From Vitellaria paradoxa (lineage: Eukaryota > Streptophyta > Magnoliopsida > Ericales > Sapotaceae), in NCBI GenBank assembly GCA_019916065.1, contig CM034239.1:40200419-40264418 (forward strand): a stretch of 64,000 nucleotides of DNA. Reading direction: 5' to 3'. The position numbers were made by a program, and so were the translations under genes. The notes beneath the pieces are model-generated. The model did not search any database, had not been told where the DNA came from, and saw nothing but the letters and a program-made list of their open reading frames with translations. Positions 15,877 through 29,400 of this stretch are shown here, piece by piece (position 1 is the stretch's first letter; each line of letters opens with the position of its first letter).

Positions 15877-17852
15877 CTTCCCTCTCACTTTCTCCGGTTA
15901 TTGCTTCTCCGTCATTCTCTTTCTCTAGGGTGGAATCCAGGATTCGAGCGGCTTGATTGACTGGGCTAAGGGGAGGTGATCTCAGCCTTTGGTCTAGCCG
16001 AGTTCCATTATCAGTTGATCCAACGGTTGTCCTTGTATAAATATTTTGGGTCCATCACAGAGCTCATCATTTTTTTTTCTTTTCTCTATTAAACTAATAA
16101 GAATTACGGATTTGCTACTGATTTGAAAATAATTAAGGAAATATTGTTAATAAAAAGGCTAAATTAACGAGTTTATTTTTTCAGGAAATCCCATTTGATT
16201 AGGGGAATTTAAATTTCAAATTTGAAATTAAAATTTATTTTTAAATAAACTAGAGAAATCCTCGAAAATTTTGTGATTATGCGCGAAAAAATTGATACTT
16301 GGACTATTTGACCCGTTTGATATTTGACCCGTTTGATATTATTGTTATTTTTTTGTTTACATTTAATTATTTATGTTTTTTTTATTTTTATTTTTGTTGT
16401 CTTTTTTTTTTCTTGAAACGAAAACTTAAATTGTATTTTTAAATGAAATTTTATTTATAGTAATTAATTTTTATTTTGATAAAATATTTAATTTTTTTTA
16501 AAATTAATTGAATATAATCAAATATATTTCATATTAATTTAGTTAATTAATTAAAATTTAATTATATTATTATTAAAAACAATTTAATTCACCGAAAATA
16601 AAATATAATAATATAATTATATTATATTATTTATTAAAATTAATTTAATAAAATATTTTTATATTAATTTAATCTAATTATATTATAGATATTAATTTAA
16701 TTACATTATTTGTTAAAAATAATTTGCTACATTTTAAGATTTTGTGAACCACCTTATAAGACATAAGACCGGCGACCTAAACAAATTCGAGCTTACACGT
16801 AGGTGGCTTTCAACGGATACACGCTCAGTTGTTTACTTCGTATGCTAATTACTAACATAAAAATAATTTATTTAAAAAATTCAATGATTGTAATGCAATT
16901 TTTAGAATGAATAAATATACCTTACATAATACAAATTATTTAATTAACATATTTTAAATGTATTTTTTAATTATATATAAATATTAAATAAGCTCAAAAC
17001 CTTACGCTGTATTTAAGTCAATGATTTATTAAGGAAAAATAAAAGAGATTATGATTCAAAATTCTTTCTCTTATTTTTTATTATGATAAAAATAAAAAGG
17101 AAAATGTATGAAATTTAGGAAATTAAATTAATTGTATTAAAAGATAAATATATTGATCAATTTCTTTTATTTTCTTATATTATTTGAATTCATTCAAACA
17201 AATATGTATATTTGAGATTTTACATTTTTTCCTCCTCTTTTCCTTACTTTTTTTTTTTTTAATCTTTTCTTTCTCTCACCAAATCCTCGCTTTAAGCAAA
17301 GTCTTAACAAAACAAGCCAGGTAATGTTCATATATAAAGGTATTTGAAGACCTAGCCAGCCATAGTGTATCGTTGTCAAAATAAAGGAAAAACAATAAAA
17401 TAAAATAAAAAATGGTTAGGTGTTAAAATTTGATATAAAGTTAAAGTAATTAGCAATGAAATCAGCCTTATAAAGGGGAAAACAAAACCTTGTGAACATA
17501 CAGAATTAATGGGAAATAAAATAAGGTTACAAGCATGCTTTATAGCCTTGATTAATTTATTTAATTAGTCTCCTTAATCATAACATAGCAGGGTGCCAAG
17601 TGAAATTCTAGAATCAATGTGGGTCGTAGGTGTTATTTTAATAATTTTGAAGTGCCGTCTAGCTAATTTTCCCCATTAATTCCATTAATGTCGATTTGTC
17701 AACTGGGGTGAATATTCAACCTTCCACCTTCTTTTTCGTTCCACTCACAAAACAGGACAAAAATAGAAAGCAGAGATAGAGAGATTGTGTTGAAAGAGAG
17801 AGAGAGAGACTTATAGAGAGAGAGAGTAGGGGTTGTTAGATCAAGCGACGAA
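15877..17852. other. Divergent intergenic region
   Basis: Lies between the minus-strand small gene and the plus-strand TMEM97-like gene, so it should hold both promoters. Very AT-rich from about 16080 to 17240. The last 90 bases (about 17786-17826) are GA-repeat-rich, which is common in plant 5' untranslated regions. No further gene seen. Confidence 0.6.
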
Positions 17853-20800
17853 ATGGGTGCTTTTGTTAAGCTGATAGACGCAATACTCTTCGTCTTCTTC
17901 GCGATCATCACCGTCGCTGCACCACTCATTGACGCACAGATTTGCCTTCCCGTCGATTTCTTCCCGGACGTTCTGGTGGACCTTGTACTGCGGTACAGCC
18001 GCAAGCTCGAACATTTCTTGATCCTGGAGAAGCTCAGTTTCTATGTGGGTCTGGCTTGGCTCCAGCTTCTCATGCAGTGGCCCCTCGCCGTCGCCAATCT
18101 CTACGCCATCTCGGCCCGGAAGTCTTGGTTTCGCACCACCTGCTTGGTTTCCGGCGTCTCATTTTTCACTTCCCTGGTATTTCTTTTACTGTTTAATTTG
18201 TTTTATTATTATTTTGGGGGCCCCCCCCGGGGGGGGGGGGTTTGGTTCTGTTTGGTCCTGTTATTGCCGTTGTTGGTAAGTGGTTATGGGTGTGTTTACG
18301 GGCGTGTGGTAGGTTGTAAAAAAGTTGGATAAAAAATATAATAAAAATAAAAAATTATGATATAGGAGTGATACGTGGGGAAACTTAATTGAAAAAATAT
18401 ATAAAAAAAAAAGTTAAAATTAATAAATTTTGACAGAAATCATTTGCTCTTCATCCGACGGGAAATAATTCTCGGCTTTCCCGAGAATGAGCTCCAATGC
18501 GATTTTCAAATTTGAAATTTGAGTTTTGTCATAACCGATGTTTGGAGTGATAAGAAATAAAATAAAATAAAAAAATCTCTAACAATTTTTATAAATTATT
18601 AAAATTCTTTATTACATATTTATATATTCTCATATTTATTAATTTAAAAAAATTTTAATATTTCACTAAAAAAAAGTTCGGAATGAAGTTAATCGAGTAT
18701 GTATATTTTTTTTTGACAATCATATTCTTTAAGTCAAAAATTTTCAAACGAATACCATTGTCGTAATTTTATGCAAAATTTTTTGAATCCTTTAGAAGGA
18801 TTTGAAAAAAGCGTTCTAACAATTTTAGTATTGTGCATATGAAAAGAGACTTTTTGAATCCATTAAAATGGATTTAGTAAACTGTTCTAACAGTTTACCA
18901 CTGTCAAGAGAGAGTAGAACTATTGTACAGAATATTGAGTGTTGATTTTTGAATCTGTTAGAACGGATTTGAGAAAATTATTCTAATAATTTTGGTACTA
19001 TTCATATCCAAAAAATGGGGTTTAGTAAAAGAACACCAAATGCTAAAATTACCCTCAAAACTACGTTTTATCTTGATTTATCTTTTTTTTTTTATTTTTT
19101 ACCACTCCAAACGCAACCAAAGAGTCTCAGTAATTGTCTTAGGATATGTTTGGAGTGATAAAAAATAAGATAATTTGAGATAATTTGTGAGTTTATAATT
19201 TGTGCAGTAAGATAAAAAGTAAATAAGTTTTAGAGATTTTAAAAATTTTTCACTATTTTTTATTACACCAAACACACTTTTAATAATATTGGTTTTGAAA
19301 AAAATGAGATTTAACGAGTTCATCTTGCATTGTCTTTATTTAGGAAATAAATTGTATAGTGATCGAGGTTATTACTAACTACATAAAAAATTGGGGAACC
19401 TATTTGTACTCTACTAATTGATTCTTGTTCTTCATTTTACTTCTTTATTAAATAAAATTACATAATTATCTTTATTCTTGTATTAAGATATTTTGTATAA
19501 TTTTAGTATTATAAATACCCTTCTCTAAAAACCCAATTTGTATCAACTTTCACTTCTTCTTTTGCTATTGATAATTAATTCTCATTCAATAAAAAAATTA
19601 TATTTGTACTCGCATTAATTGATTACCAACAAAAAAATATAATAATATATTTATTTTAATTTTTATTACCTAATTAATTAAAAAAGTAATTAATTAAAAG
19701 ATAGACCTATTTGCAATCCACAAATAAATTTTGTACTCCACTTTACAATTTTTAAGTTGATATGAATTCAATTTTTTTTTTTAGAATAAAATTTATGATA
19801 TTAAAATTATGTAAAATATTTTATTCGAAGAATAGGGAGAATTATGCAATTTTATTTAGTGAAAGTTTAAAGTGAAGTATGATAATTTATTTGTAGAGTA
19901 CAAATAGACTCACTCATCCATATATAATTTATAAAATAGGCTCATCCAACCATATATAATTTATAAAGTAAAGTTAAAAGTTAAAAATCAAAAACTAAAG
20001 ATAAATAAAATTCTTATTTTCTATTTATTTGCTAAATATTTAAAATAAATGTGTAAATAATTTAAAATTAAATTAGAGTTTTAAAATTAAATTAGAGAAG
20101 ACAATTTTTATATTATTATAAAAATTTATTAATTAAAAATAAAAAATCATAAAAATTGCTAATTAAGAATCATTTTACTTGTCATAGATGTATATAACAA
20201 TTGCAATAATATTTTTATAATAGTGCTTAAATAATTGAAGTCTTAAATAATAATGCTTTAACATGTAATGTTGCATATTGATATCAAAGTTTAAAATCTA
20301 CCTACCTCTAAAAATAAAATATATTAATTATCAAACAGACTGTTTTTGAATTTTATTTTAATATTATTTTAATTTAAATATGCAAAAAAATAAAATAAAA
20401 TTGAATGTGCATTGAGTTTATTTTTATTTTGCATTTCTTTAATTATTCTTATTTTTTCAAGGCAAAAATAAAATAGTAGTTTCGAAAGTTGATATGAATT
20501 AAGTTTTTGTGCAAGATATTTGTGAGATTAAAATTATATAAAATATATTAATAGAAGAGTGAGGGTAATAGTATAATTTTATTTAATGAAAAGATAAAAT
20601 GGAGTGTAAGAATTTATTAGTAAAGTGTAAATAAATTCGATCTAAAACATGTAGTAAATTTATTTAACCAATTTACATTTTGAAATGGTATATGACCTGC
20701 AATGCTTCAAAACTGTTACATAAAAAGAAGTAAAATTGCCTCTTTGCTGACAAGGGCCATTCAACAAAAATTGCGAACATTGTTTTTTTTTTTAAAACAT

Positions 20801-21510
20801 AATAAGGAGATGGAGGAGCTTTCCTGGTGTAATGTTTGAGCAGAATTTTTAAGCTCCAAAAGCATTTCAGTGGTGAAACCGATAGTGGTTTCCGATGTAG
20901 TTTAGCTTCATGGTAGATGTAACAAATGCGAGCTCGCATGTAATTGGTAGAAAATGGTAAATGTATCCATCCGAAGTTTTAATACTGCAAACCAAATACA
21001 ATTGAAGCTAACTGAATTGAAGTTAATTGAACAAAAATGATAAATTACATCCCCCAATCTCCTAATAATGTCCGATAAATAAACACAGCCCGTAACTAAA
21101 TGCATAAAATTGAAAGGTGGAGACACTTTGATATATTATTGTTTCGGAACTAACTCATAAAGTTCCACTTTGCGCATTTGAATTGAATGCATTATCTTTC
21201 ATAGTATGAGGTAAATGAGCTTTAATAAAGGAATGGAATTTTTATTTTTTATCTACGTTTGATTTAGGCTGTATTTAGAGTGATAAAAAGTGAGATAAAA
21301 TAAGATAAAATAAATAAATTGTAAGTTCGTAATTCGTGCAGTGAGATAAAAAGTGAATAACTTTTGAATGTTTTCAAAGATTTTTAGATATTTATAACAA
21401 CCAGATGGAGCCTCACTTGTATGGAATTTCAGGTTGCTATATTAGCTGAGTTGAAGACTACAGCAGCAGGCAGAAGACCAGCTGGATCGAATAGGACAAA
21501 AAGGCTTTGA
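17853..21510 (+). CDS. EXPERA/TMEM97-like membrane protein, degenerate copy
   Basis: Relative of TMEM97 (sigma-2 receptor), a four-helix EXPERA-domain protein of ER and endolysosomal membranes linked to sterol handling in animals. Exon 1 (17853-18176) encodes 108 residues: helix 1 (about 5-27), LIDAQ, helix 2 (about 62-84, with WLQLLMQWPLA), and helix 3. A donor GT follows at 18177. The best second exon is 21433-21510 (VAILAELKTT, ends RTKRL, TGA), after a 3.26 kb intron. Total is about 133 residues. Compared with the paralogue at 25858, exon 2 lacks about 30 residues containing helix 4. The acidic residue at D50 of the paralogue is H54 here, while the LIDAQ aspartate is kept. The intron is full of MITEs and repeats. 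This may be a decaying copy. The exon 1 call is firm; the exon 2 link is inferred. Confidence 0.72.
18216..18240. repeat. G5-C8-G12 tract in the intron
   Basis: Long run of G, then C, then G 40 bases downstream of the exon 1 donor. A nearly reverse-complementary tract (C13-G6-C3) lies at 62100-62121. It could form a G-quadruplex or strong hairpin, or be a base-calling artefact. Confidence 0.7.
18780..19008. repeat. Three diverged repeats with hairpin motif
   Basis: Units at about 18780-18840, 18851-18905 and 18946-19008. Each contains TTTTTGAATC, a spacer, GGATTT, then TTCTAA and a T-rich end. GAATCC/GGATTT makes a small stem in each unit. The block is bounded by TTTGGAGTGATAAG (about 18540) and its complement ACCACTCCAAACG (about 19100), so it may be the interior of one larger MITE-type element. 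Confidence 0.5.
19142..19279. mobile_element. MITE, family 1 copy
   Basis: Starts GGATATGTTTGGAGTGATAA and ends CACCAAACACAC, preceded by TTA. Interior identical in layout to the copy at 6001-6146. Lies in the intron of the first TMEM97-like gene. A left-half copy occurs at about 21266-21390, immediately before exon 2. Confidence 0.55.
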
Positions 21511-23040
21511 GATCTTGCAGCTCCTATCTCTTATTTTCCAGTGGATTTTCCATTCGACTTTTGCAGTTGGCTGAGCCCCCCTCTTTTTTTTTTTTTTGTT
21601 TTTTTTTGGGGGGGGGGGGGGGTTGTTAGTGTTGATATAGCAAAGTAGGACTTTACTTTGTAATCTCTTATCACCAAGGCAAGTGGTAAATAATCAACAT
21701 CTTTTTCTATTTTCCCGAAGGAAAAAGAAAATTATTTTCCTTGAAAATGGTTGCATTTTCATTTTCTTGTTTCTCCACATTGAAGATTTTAGGAAATTAG
21801 TTTTCAGATGATGTAATAATGAAAAATTTTCGTTAGTAATTTTTTTATGGAATTGATAGCATAAAGCCTTCCATCAATCAATATTTTACTTTTTTTTTAT
21901 TTATCACATGTTGTATTATTTCGTTATCTATGCAAATTTTCTTTTTATTGTTTTACATGTTGACATTATGACGCGCAAAAATATTTTTATTATCGCAATC
22001 ATGATTTAGTATTGTCCCACATACTGAAACTGTGAGAATGAACTTATGTTTTTTCTTAATAATTAATGGGCAAATAATGAAATTTTATTTTCATCTTTCT
22101 ATTTTTAATTATAACAATTAATATTTAACACATGACCATTATGTACAATGAAAACTTTCATGTGAAATTATTAATAAATTTGATAAAAAAAAAAAAGAAG
22201 TCAAAGTAAAATTTAACCATTAGGGTGAGTTTAGATTCGAGGTAAAAAGAAAATAACTACTTTGAAGAACCATATTCATTAACTACCATTTTTGACTTAA
22301 ATTCAAGAGAAAAACTACTAACTCATAATTAAAAGGAAATCTATGTTCATAAATTTCAAATAAAAGATTCACAAAGAAAGATTTAAAGTAGAATATTCAA
22401 CTGTAACAACTATAAACAAATTTTTTAGGTAACAAAACAAGCTTCCTAAACTTTTCTATCTTCTATACAATTTATTTCTATCCTCCCATATATATGTAAA
22501 AACTTGCTCCATTATGTCATACAACAACCTTGTATACATTAGGTTTCATCCATTTGACAAAAAACTAAACTATTCTAATTTTAAAAACAAAATCTCAAAA
22601 TTTTACTGTGACATTGCATTCAAATCTTGTTCAAATGGAATCAGACTTCTAAAAATCAATTCTCTGTCATTTGAACTGCATCTGTACAACATTAGGTAAT
22701 CGAACAGGGTTCAAATGGGATTAGGCATCTAGATATGGTTCAAACGTTCTTAGACTTTCTTCTTTAGATTTTCTTGCTCCTTCTTATAGCATTCGCAACG
22801 TTCTTTGGTCTCTTTTGATATTTTTCTAAGCATTTCACTACTTTCCTAAGTTCCTCTTTTCATCATTAAACACTTTGATTATTCACAATTTTTTGTAACG
22901 AAATAAAATAACCACATGTTACCATATAGCCCTAAAAGCATAGAATATTATAGATAATATGTGTTAAAAGATACAAAAATGATAAGGAATAATGTAAGAT
23001 TTAAAGTGTAATTGAAAGGTTAACCAGCTAGTGGTAACTG
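21511..23040. other. Spacer downstream of the first TMEM97-like gene
   Basis: No gene seen. Contains a poly(T) block followed by a G15 run (about 21583-21622) and otherwise AT-rich sequence. Confidence 0.55.
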
Positions 23041-23400
23041 ATGGTGGATATACTTAATTGTCGAGATATGAGCGAGATTCATCGATTAGCTTCCACTGCT
23101 CGAAGTGCTATTTATAAGTCAATTACAGCTATCGACGAGGAGTACAAACCGGATAATGGAGATATTAGAGCCAGAGAGGGATCATCAATTGAGATTGGTG
23201 ACAGATTGCATAAATTAGTCAACATAAGACCATCAACTGTGCTCAAAATCCCCAACGATGGACCTCCCATCAACATTGATAAGGGATCAACTAGATTAGT
23301 AGGAATGAGACCATCTACCGTCGCTGGTGATGGACCATTGACCAATATTAGGGACAAACTGCCCCAGATTAGCTTGGGTAGGGCTTTTTTTTGCCATTGA
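23041..23400 (+). CDS. Hypothetical ORF (119 codons) with internal repeats, doubtful
   Basis: I do not recognise this product. It is a continuous frame from ATG to TGA. The middle contains two or three related units of about 24 residues (KLVNIRPSTV, NDGPPINI; RLVGMRPSTV, GDGPLTNI). Coding-like sequence with stops continues to about 23880, so it may be the remnant of a longer gene or transposon protein. There is no signal peptide or membrane segment, and no splice partner could be assigned. It sits in the spacer between the two TMEM97-like genes. A gene prediction tool might report it, but function and reality are uncertain. Confidence 0.3.
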   Translation: MVDILNCRDMSEIHRLASTARSAIYKSITAIDEEYKPDNGDIRAREGSSIEIGDRLHKLVNIRPSTVLKIPNDGPPINIDKGSTRLVGMRPSTVAGDGPLTNIRDKLPQISLGRAFFCH

Positions 23401-25857
23401 CGATGAACTGTCCACCTTACCAGTCGACACCACATCCAGTGGAGCTTTGTTGTTATCCATGATTGGGGTACACATATGAGATGCAATGACACTTGACCCT
23501 ATTGGCTTATAAATTCTATTCCATTATTTGAGCTACTTATACAAGTATTGACGAGTACACTGTATTGATAGATGTTGATACAATATCACCATCACAGTCA
23601 AACTCACACCCAATTACTCTTCGAGTTGCTATTAGCATGACAACGCTTGTTGTTGCATCGAACTAGTTTATAGTGCCTTCTTACATCCTTCTTTCTTATC
23701 AGAGGAAAAAGAAGACTCGCTTTAAGCCAAATATGTTAGAGCCATCACATAACCCACGTCTAGAAAAGACAGTGCATCATAGTCCACAACTAGAATCCAT
23801 AGAGCATCTACTCACTCGCCCACCAACATAACCACAAATGGAAGAAATTAGGCTAAGGAGAGACCAAAATGTAATATAAAGAGGCCTAGTTGAACACATT
23901 AGATTTGTATGCCTAAATTAATTTGTCTACACATTTTAGTTGACATTTTTTGGATACTATGATTCTTGGAGATGTTTAGTTCATCATTCAAAAAAGAAGA
24001 TGTTTAGTTTACATTTTATGGATGTTATGGTTTTTTTTATTCATATATATAGAGAGGTTGATGGGGTTCTTTATTAATATTTATGTATATTTCAGTTCAT
24101 AAGTTTATGATGTTATTGTTCATTTATAGAGGTAGATAGAGTTTCTTTATTTTTATTTATACATTTTATGCACTAAAATGTGTACAATTTTTAATGGCAT
24201 TAGGTTGTTGACAAATTGTGTATGTTGGTTGCGTAAATTGTCTATCGAGACAAAATTGTGTAACTTGTTGGCAGGACAAGTACAAGAAATTAGGGTTGAC
24301 TAGAGATGCTGTTACATACTGTTTGAAATAATATTTTTAAAAGCTGCTGTTTATACAAAACTTTTTGAACTTGCTCTCTCAAACAGAATTTTTGAATTCA
24401 CTCTTTCATAATCTGTTTTCCACACTAACAATATTTTACCAGACACTTAAAAATAATTAGTATTTAATTAATTTGCCCCAAGCAATAGCTTAACCAAAAA
24501 AAGTCCTCAATAGTACTAACTTTTAATATAAAGATTATAAAGATAATTAAGTTTTTATTTTCATCTTTCTTCTTTTATTTTCTTTTCTTTGTAAATATTA
24601 AGAATCTAGAGGTGTTTGGTTGGAAAAAAATTTGACTAAAAAGTAGGGTAAAAATATAAAAATTTGATGTAAAAATGATATGTAATAAATTTAATTAGAA
24701 AAAAATATAAAAAATTAATAAAAATTAGTAAATTTTAATTAATTTTAACTAACTAAACACCCCTATAATGTGATTTTGTTTTTGTTTCCTTTTCTTTTCC
24801 ATTTCTTAGCGGCAAAAATTCATCCCCGTACGCCCACGCCAAACATGCGTCAAGCAAATGTTACTCGATGAAAATTACTCCAATACGTTGTCGTTTCTGC
24901 GGAGCAACCTTCCGCGTGTTTCGCGTGCTCACCGTGTCCAAGGAACCACCCCATGCTCTGTTAATTATTATTTTTCATTTTCTTAAAAATAAATTAAATG
25001 GCAGGCACGTTTTAATGAACACGAGCAAGCGAATCGGCGGGATTTATTCAAGTTCATTCGTATATTTTAAAATCTATGATTGATTTTAAATTATTTAAAT
25101 TAACAAAATGAATTTGATAAAATTTTTGGGCCCGGTAAATTATTTGAGATTAAGTATAAAGATATTAATTAAAATATAATTTTATTATTTAAAAATTATT
25201 TATCTAATATAAAAAATAAAAAAACAAAAACAAATTAAGTGTACAATGGGACTTTTGGAAAAGCTAAACATTAGTAAAAATTAAAAAAAAATGTAATGCA
25301 ACAGTCAATTTTTAGTATTTGAAAAACAAATGCTAACTTTTTAATAAAACTAATTCAAACATTGTTAAGTGACTCGTTCGAATAAATTTTGTATATTGTA
25401 TCAAACTTTTGAGTTAATTATAATCGTTGAACATATCATACCGAATCAATTTAACAAAAAGAAAAAAATTGTCCTAAGGTTGGTAGAAATTTGACAAAAA
25501 TTAATAAGATTGGTAAGAGTTTATAAAATTTAAAATTTTAAAATAAATGCACGGAAAATGAGAACGGCTAAATATATAAATATCAAATAATAAATGTTGT
25601 TAGGTTATTAATTAAAATTTAACTATTTTTAATTCTATGAATTAAAAGTAAATTATATAATAAATAATAAAAATTAATTTAAAAATTAAGTAGAGTTAAT
25701 CAAGCGAACTTGAGACTGAAATGTTTGCACCCTCCGTTTAAAATCTGAATGGGTATTTGTGCTCCTTTAGTATATTACACAGTTTACACTTCTCAGACTC
25801 CACTTTAGAAAGCAGAAAAGCAAAAAGAGAACACAGATAAGAGAGAGGGATAGAAAG
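23401..25857. other. Spacer upstream of the second TMEM97-like gene
   Basis: No supported gene. Holds decayed coding-like sequence to about 23880, a family-2 MITE (24608-24764) and AT-rich DNA. The promoter and short 5' untranslated region of the downstream gene are in the last few hundred bases. Confidence 0.55.
24608..24764. mobile_element. MITE, family 2, copy C
   Basis: Termini GAGGTGTTTGGTTGGAAAAA and the complement ending AACTAAACACCCC. The interior shares AAAAATTTGATGTAAAAAT with copies A and B at 11358-11681. Confidence 0.55.
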
Positions 25858-26433
25858 ATGAAGTTGATGGACGTAGTTCTGGTCTTCTTCTTCTCGGTCA
25901 TCGTCGTAGCAGCTCCACTTTTCGACGCACAAGTGATCTTACCTTCCAAGTTCTTCCCAGAAAAGGTAGTTGAGCTTAATCTCTGGTTCGCTAACGAGTA
26001 CGGCGATTACTTGCTCGTTGAAAAGCCTGCTTTCTTTGTGGGTCTCATGTGGCTGGAGCTTCTCTTCCAGTGGCCCCTCGCCATTGCAAATCTCTACGGT
26101 CTTCTTTCAGGGAAGTCTTGGTTCCCCACCACTTGCTTGGTCTATGGAGTCTCCATTTTCACTGGAATGGTACTACATACATATGTTCTCTTTCCCTTAA
26201 TTTCCCTTTTCCCTGTTTGGTTCCCAAGAAAATATATTCTAATATAGACACATTTCGCGCAGATTGCTGTTTTGGCAGATATGATGTTGTCGTCCAGATT
26301 AACGAGTGTGTTAATGAAGATATACTTCCCTTTCCTGGCTTTTGCAATTTTGGCGGTCCTCCGGGGTTTGCTGCCCTGCTCTTCTTCTTCGGGCCAGACT
26401 AAAAGGATCGGTGAAACAAAAAAGAGGGCTTAA
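25858..26433 (+). CDS. EXPERA/TMEM97-like membrane protein (sigma-2 receptor type)
   Basis: Complete 160-residue member of the TMEM97 family, an ER membrane protein with an EXPERA domain. Exons 25858-26169 and 26263-26433, phase 0, GT-AG, separated by a 93-bp intron. Four hydrophobic segments are visible: about 5-22, 58-81, 88-105 and 125-148. Two aspartates, D23 in LFDAQ and D50 in NEYGDYL, align with human TMEM97 Asp29 and Asp56, known to be needed for ligand binding. The C-terminus KKRA is a canonical KKxx dilysine ER-retrieval signal. The start is supported by the similar N-terminus of the paralogue at 17853. GA-repeats flank the gene, upstream and just after the stop. It is the better preserved of the tandem pair. 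Confidence 0.92.
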
Positions 26434-29400
26434 GAGAGAGAGAGAGAGACAGAGAGAGAGAGATTCAAGATTTGGTGCTTAATTGCCTTCTCTCTAAACT
26501 GTTGGGGCCGATTTCAAAGTTGTTAATTCCTTCACTGAATCTTTGAGTAATTGATTTGTGAGAAGCTTGGTTTGGTTAAAATGAAGTTATTCAAGTTTTG
26601 ATGTCTAGATTTGGTGATTTCGGTTTTATGATGTGTATGGGTTATGCATAAGCGCGCATTTCCTTTTATTTTATTTCCCTTTAAAAAACGAATAAATAAA
26701 TAAATAAATAAAATAAAAATACCTTGATTTATCTTTTGTGTGTTACCCCAAAAAAGGAATAAAAAATACTAATAAAAACAATAACGGGTCATCTCAAACT
26801 AATAAATTTAAAAAAATATATAATTAATTATAACATTATCATCGTTAAATCATTTTTTCCTACTTTTTATATTAATCTAATAACATTTTAATTTTTTACG
26901 ATATTTATTATATTTTAAGATATTTAAGTATAGACATAACAAACCTGAACGTCAACTCGAATTTGACATGAATTACAACATAAATTATTAAATAAAAATT
27001 TAAATATGACACGGCATAAATTAAAAGTTAAAAATTGACATAAATTCAAATCAATTGTAAGATAAATTAATTTTTTTATCATGCTCATTTTATTTGAAGA
27101 TATTAGAACATAAACCCAAATTAATATAATTATGAATGCAAACACAACTCAGCAATTCAAATTGCCATCCATAGATTTATTTTAAACCATTTGAGTAGTA
27201 AACTGACACCCTTTTAAATGGTATGGATTGCACTTTTGGGAGCGATTGAAGTGATAAAAATTATAAGTTCATCATTTATGTAGTAAAATAAAAAATAAAT
27301 AATTTTTAAATTTTTTTTTTATTTTTTTAATAAATTTCAAAGCTCCAAACGGAGCTTAAAGTCATGGCAAGTGTTAAAAGCATGTTGGGACTAAATGCTG
27401 GGACCTTCCCAGCGTGCGCTTAAAACTATATGAATCAACATTGTGAAAGTGGAGAAATTATTTCCAAAGGCATCTACGTGATTTTAGAATTAAGTATGTC
27501 TATGATATTATATAAGTAAAAATTAGGATGTTGGTGAGATTTTTAAAAATATCCTCTAACTACTCATTACTTTTGTAATTTTTTTATTTTCCTTAAATAC
27601 TTTTTAATTAATTATTTTTTCCTCAAATACCCTTAGTTACTTATTCTTCATTATTTGAGTAATTTTTGTTAATTTTTTATAATTTTATTTTAACAGAAAT
27701 AAAATTTTAATAAAAATCTCACCAACCTCTAGTGTGTATATATATATATATATGATATTATTGTAAGAATATTTCAATTATGATTAAAGTCATTTTATAA
27801 TTACGGTGGCATGGATTTGTTTTTTTTTTTTTTGTTTTTTTGTTTTTTTTTGTGAAAAATGTTACGAGCTCCCTGGGCTGTTAGATAACATAAAAGCCCA
27901 TGACTGCGTACCCCTGGGCTGGTGTTCGAAACCCTCAGCCAGCCCAAAGCCTGATTTTATAGGTGGGCCATCGCTGAAACATATTGGCAGCCTGTTTTTG
28001 TTTTGATTAAGTGACCGACGAAATAGAAATAAAAGCCCTATATGCCCCTCCTCGGGCTTTAGTTTGAAGGCCCAAAAGAACGTGACGCGTACAAATTAGC
28101 AGAGAAGGAAAAAAGGCATATAGTTTTTTTTTTTTTTTTTTTTCCATGGATTGTAATAGCTACGTCATAATTTGAGTTAATTGCAAAATAAAAATTAAAT
28201 GCTTGACATTTTTTTAATGAAATCATTAAAATTAAGTTAAGTAAATGTGTTGAGGGTTGAATGAAATCACTCTGCTGAAGTTTTTCGAATTAAAAAGCAA
28301 GTGAATATACATTAAACAAATTTTAAGATAAAAAAAAGGTAAAATAGTTAAAGGTGGGTCGCCACAAAAGGACCCGCCATTCACTAACTAGTAACCACAA
28401 AGGGACGTTGCAGAATTGAATGGGGAGGCTGACATCATATTTGCTATCGGCATATAACAATTATTGAATTAAATAATTTGAATTTATTTAAGTATTTTTT
28501 TAATTAAAAAATATATAAAAATATTTAAATGTGTTTGAACTATTAAATTTTAATTTAACGATTGAAAATTTTGATATCACGGGCTGATATCGGGTTCCGT
28601 CCTCAAAATCTTATAAAATTATATGTAATGAAGAGTAAGGAGGTTCTTAATAAAATTGTAGGGTAAGTTTTTACCAATTAAAAGAGCTACTTTAAATTTT
28701 TTCTAAAATTACCACTAAATTTCAAGAATTTTTCTAAGTTACTGTAGATCCGCAACTGTCAAATAACCCCTTTCCCTAAAAGCAAGCTACATAGTTCATT
28801 AACATGCAATGTTCAATATAATAATAATAATAATTATTATATTATTATTTTCTTATTTTTTGAACAAAAATCACAAGGATCCTTGAGATTCGGACTTTCG
28901 ATAGTTAAACTCTCTACGTTTTAAAAATAGCCACTTACATTCATGAGGTTTAAACTTAATATTCTCCCATCTTTAATTTTTCTCCTAGATTAGGTAATTT
29001 GACTCAATTTTTTTGGGTAATTTTTCATATTTAATAGTAACATGCCTAAAATTTATTTACCTAAAAAAAAAGAAAATTAAATTTTGGTATACTAAAATAA
29101 GTCTATATATTGTTTAAAATAAATTTTAGGATGTGTGTACCGAATTTTTTAGTCTAAATACGAATAATATGTTAAAAGTTACCAAATAAAAAAAATTCAA
29201 TTCAAATTTTTGATGGCATTTTTGACTTTTCACATTAGTAAATTGATTAAGTTATCTAAACTAATTGAAAAAGTAATGCTAAAGAGTCTTGCTTCTAAGA
29301 GTTTAAATTTCAGAGAATAAGTACTTATATTTTTAAAATATAAGCAGTCCAAATGCTAAAACCAAATTGTCCTTAATTTCAATACGTTAGTTTTCGACGT

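Noticed and set aside
27870..27960. Possible tRNA gene or SINE (GTGTTCGAAACC B-box-like sequence)
   Set aside because: No convincing A box at the right distance, no cloverleaf and no target duplication found.
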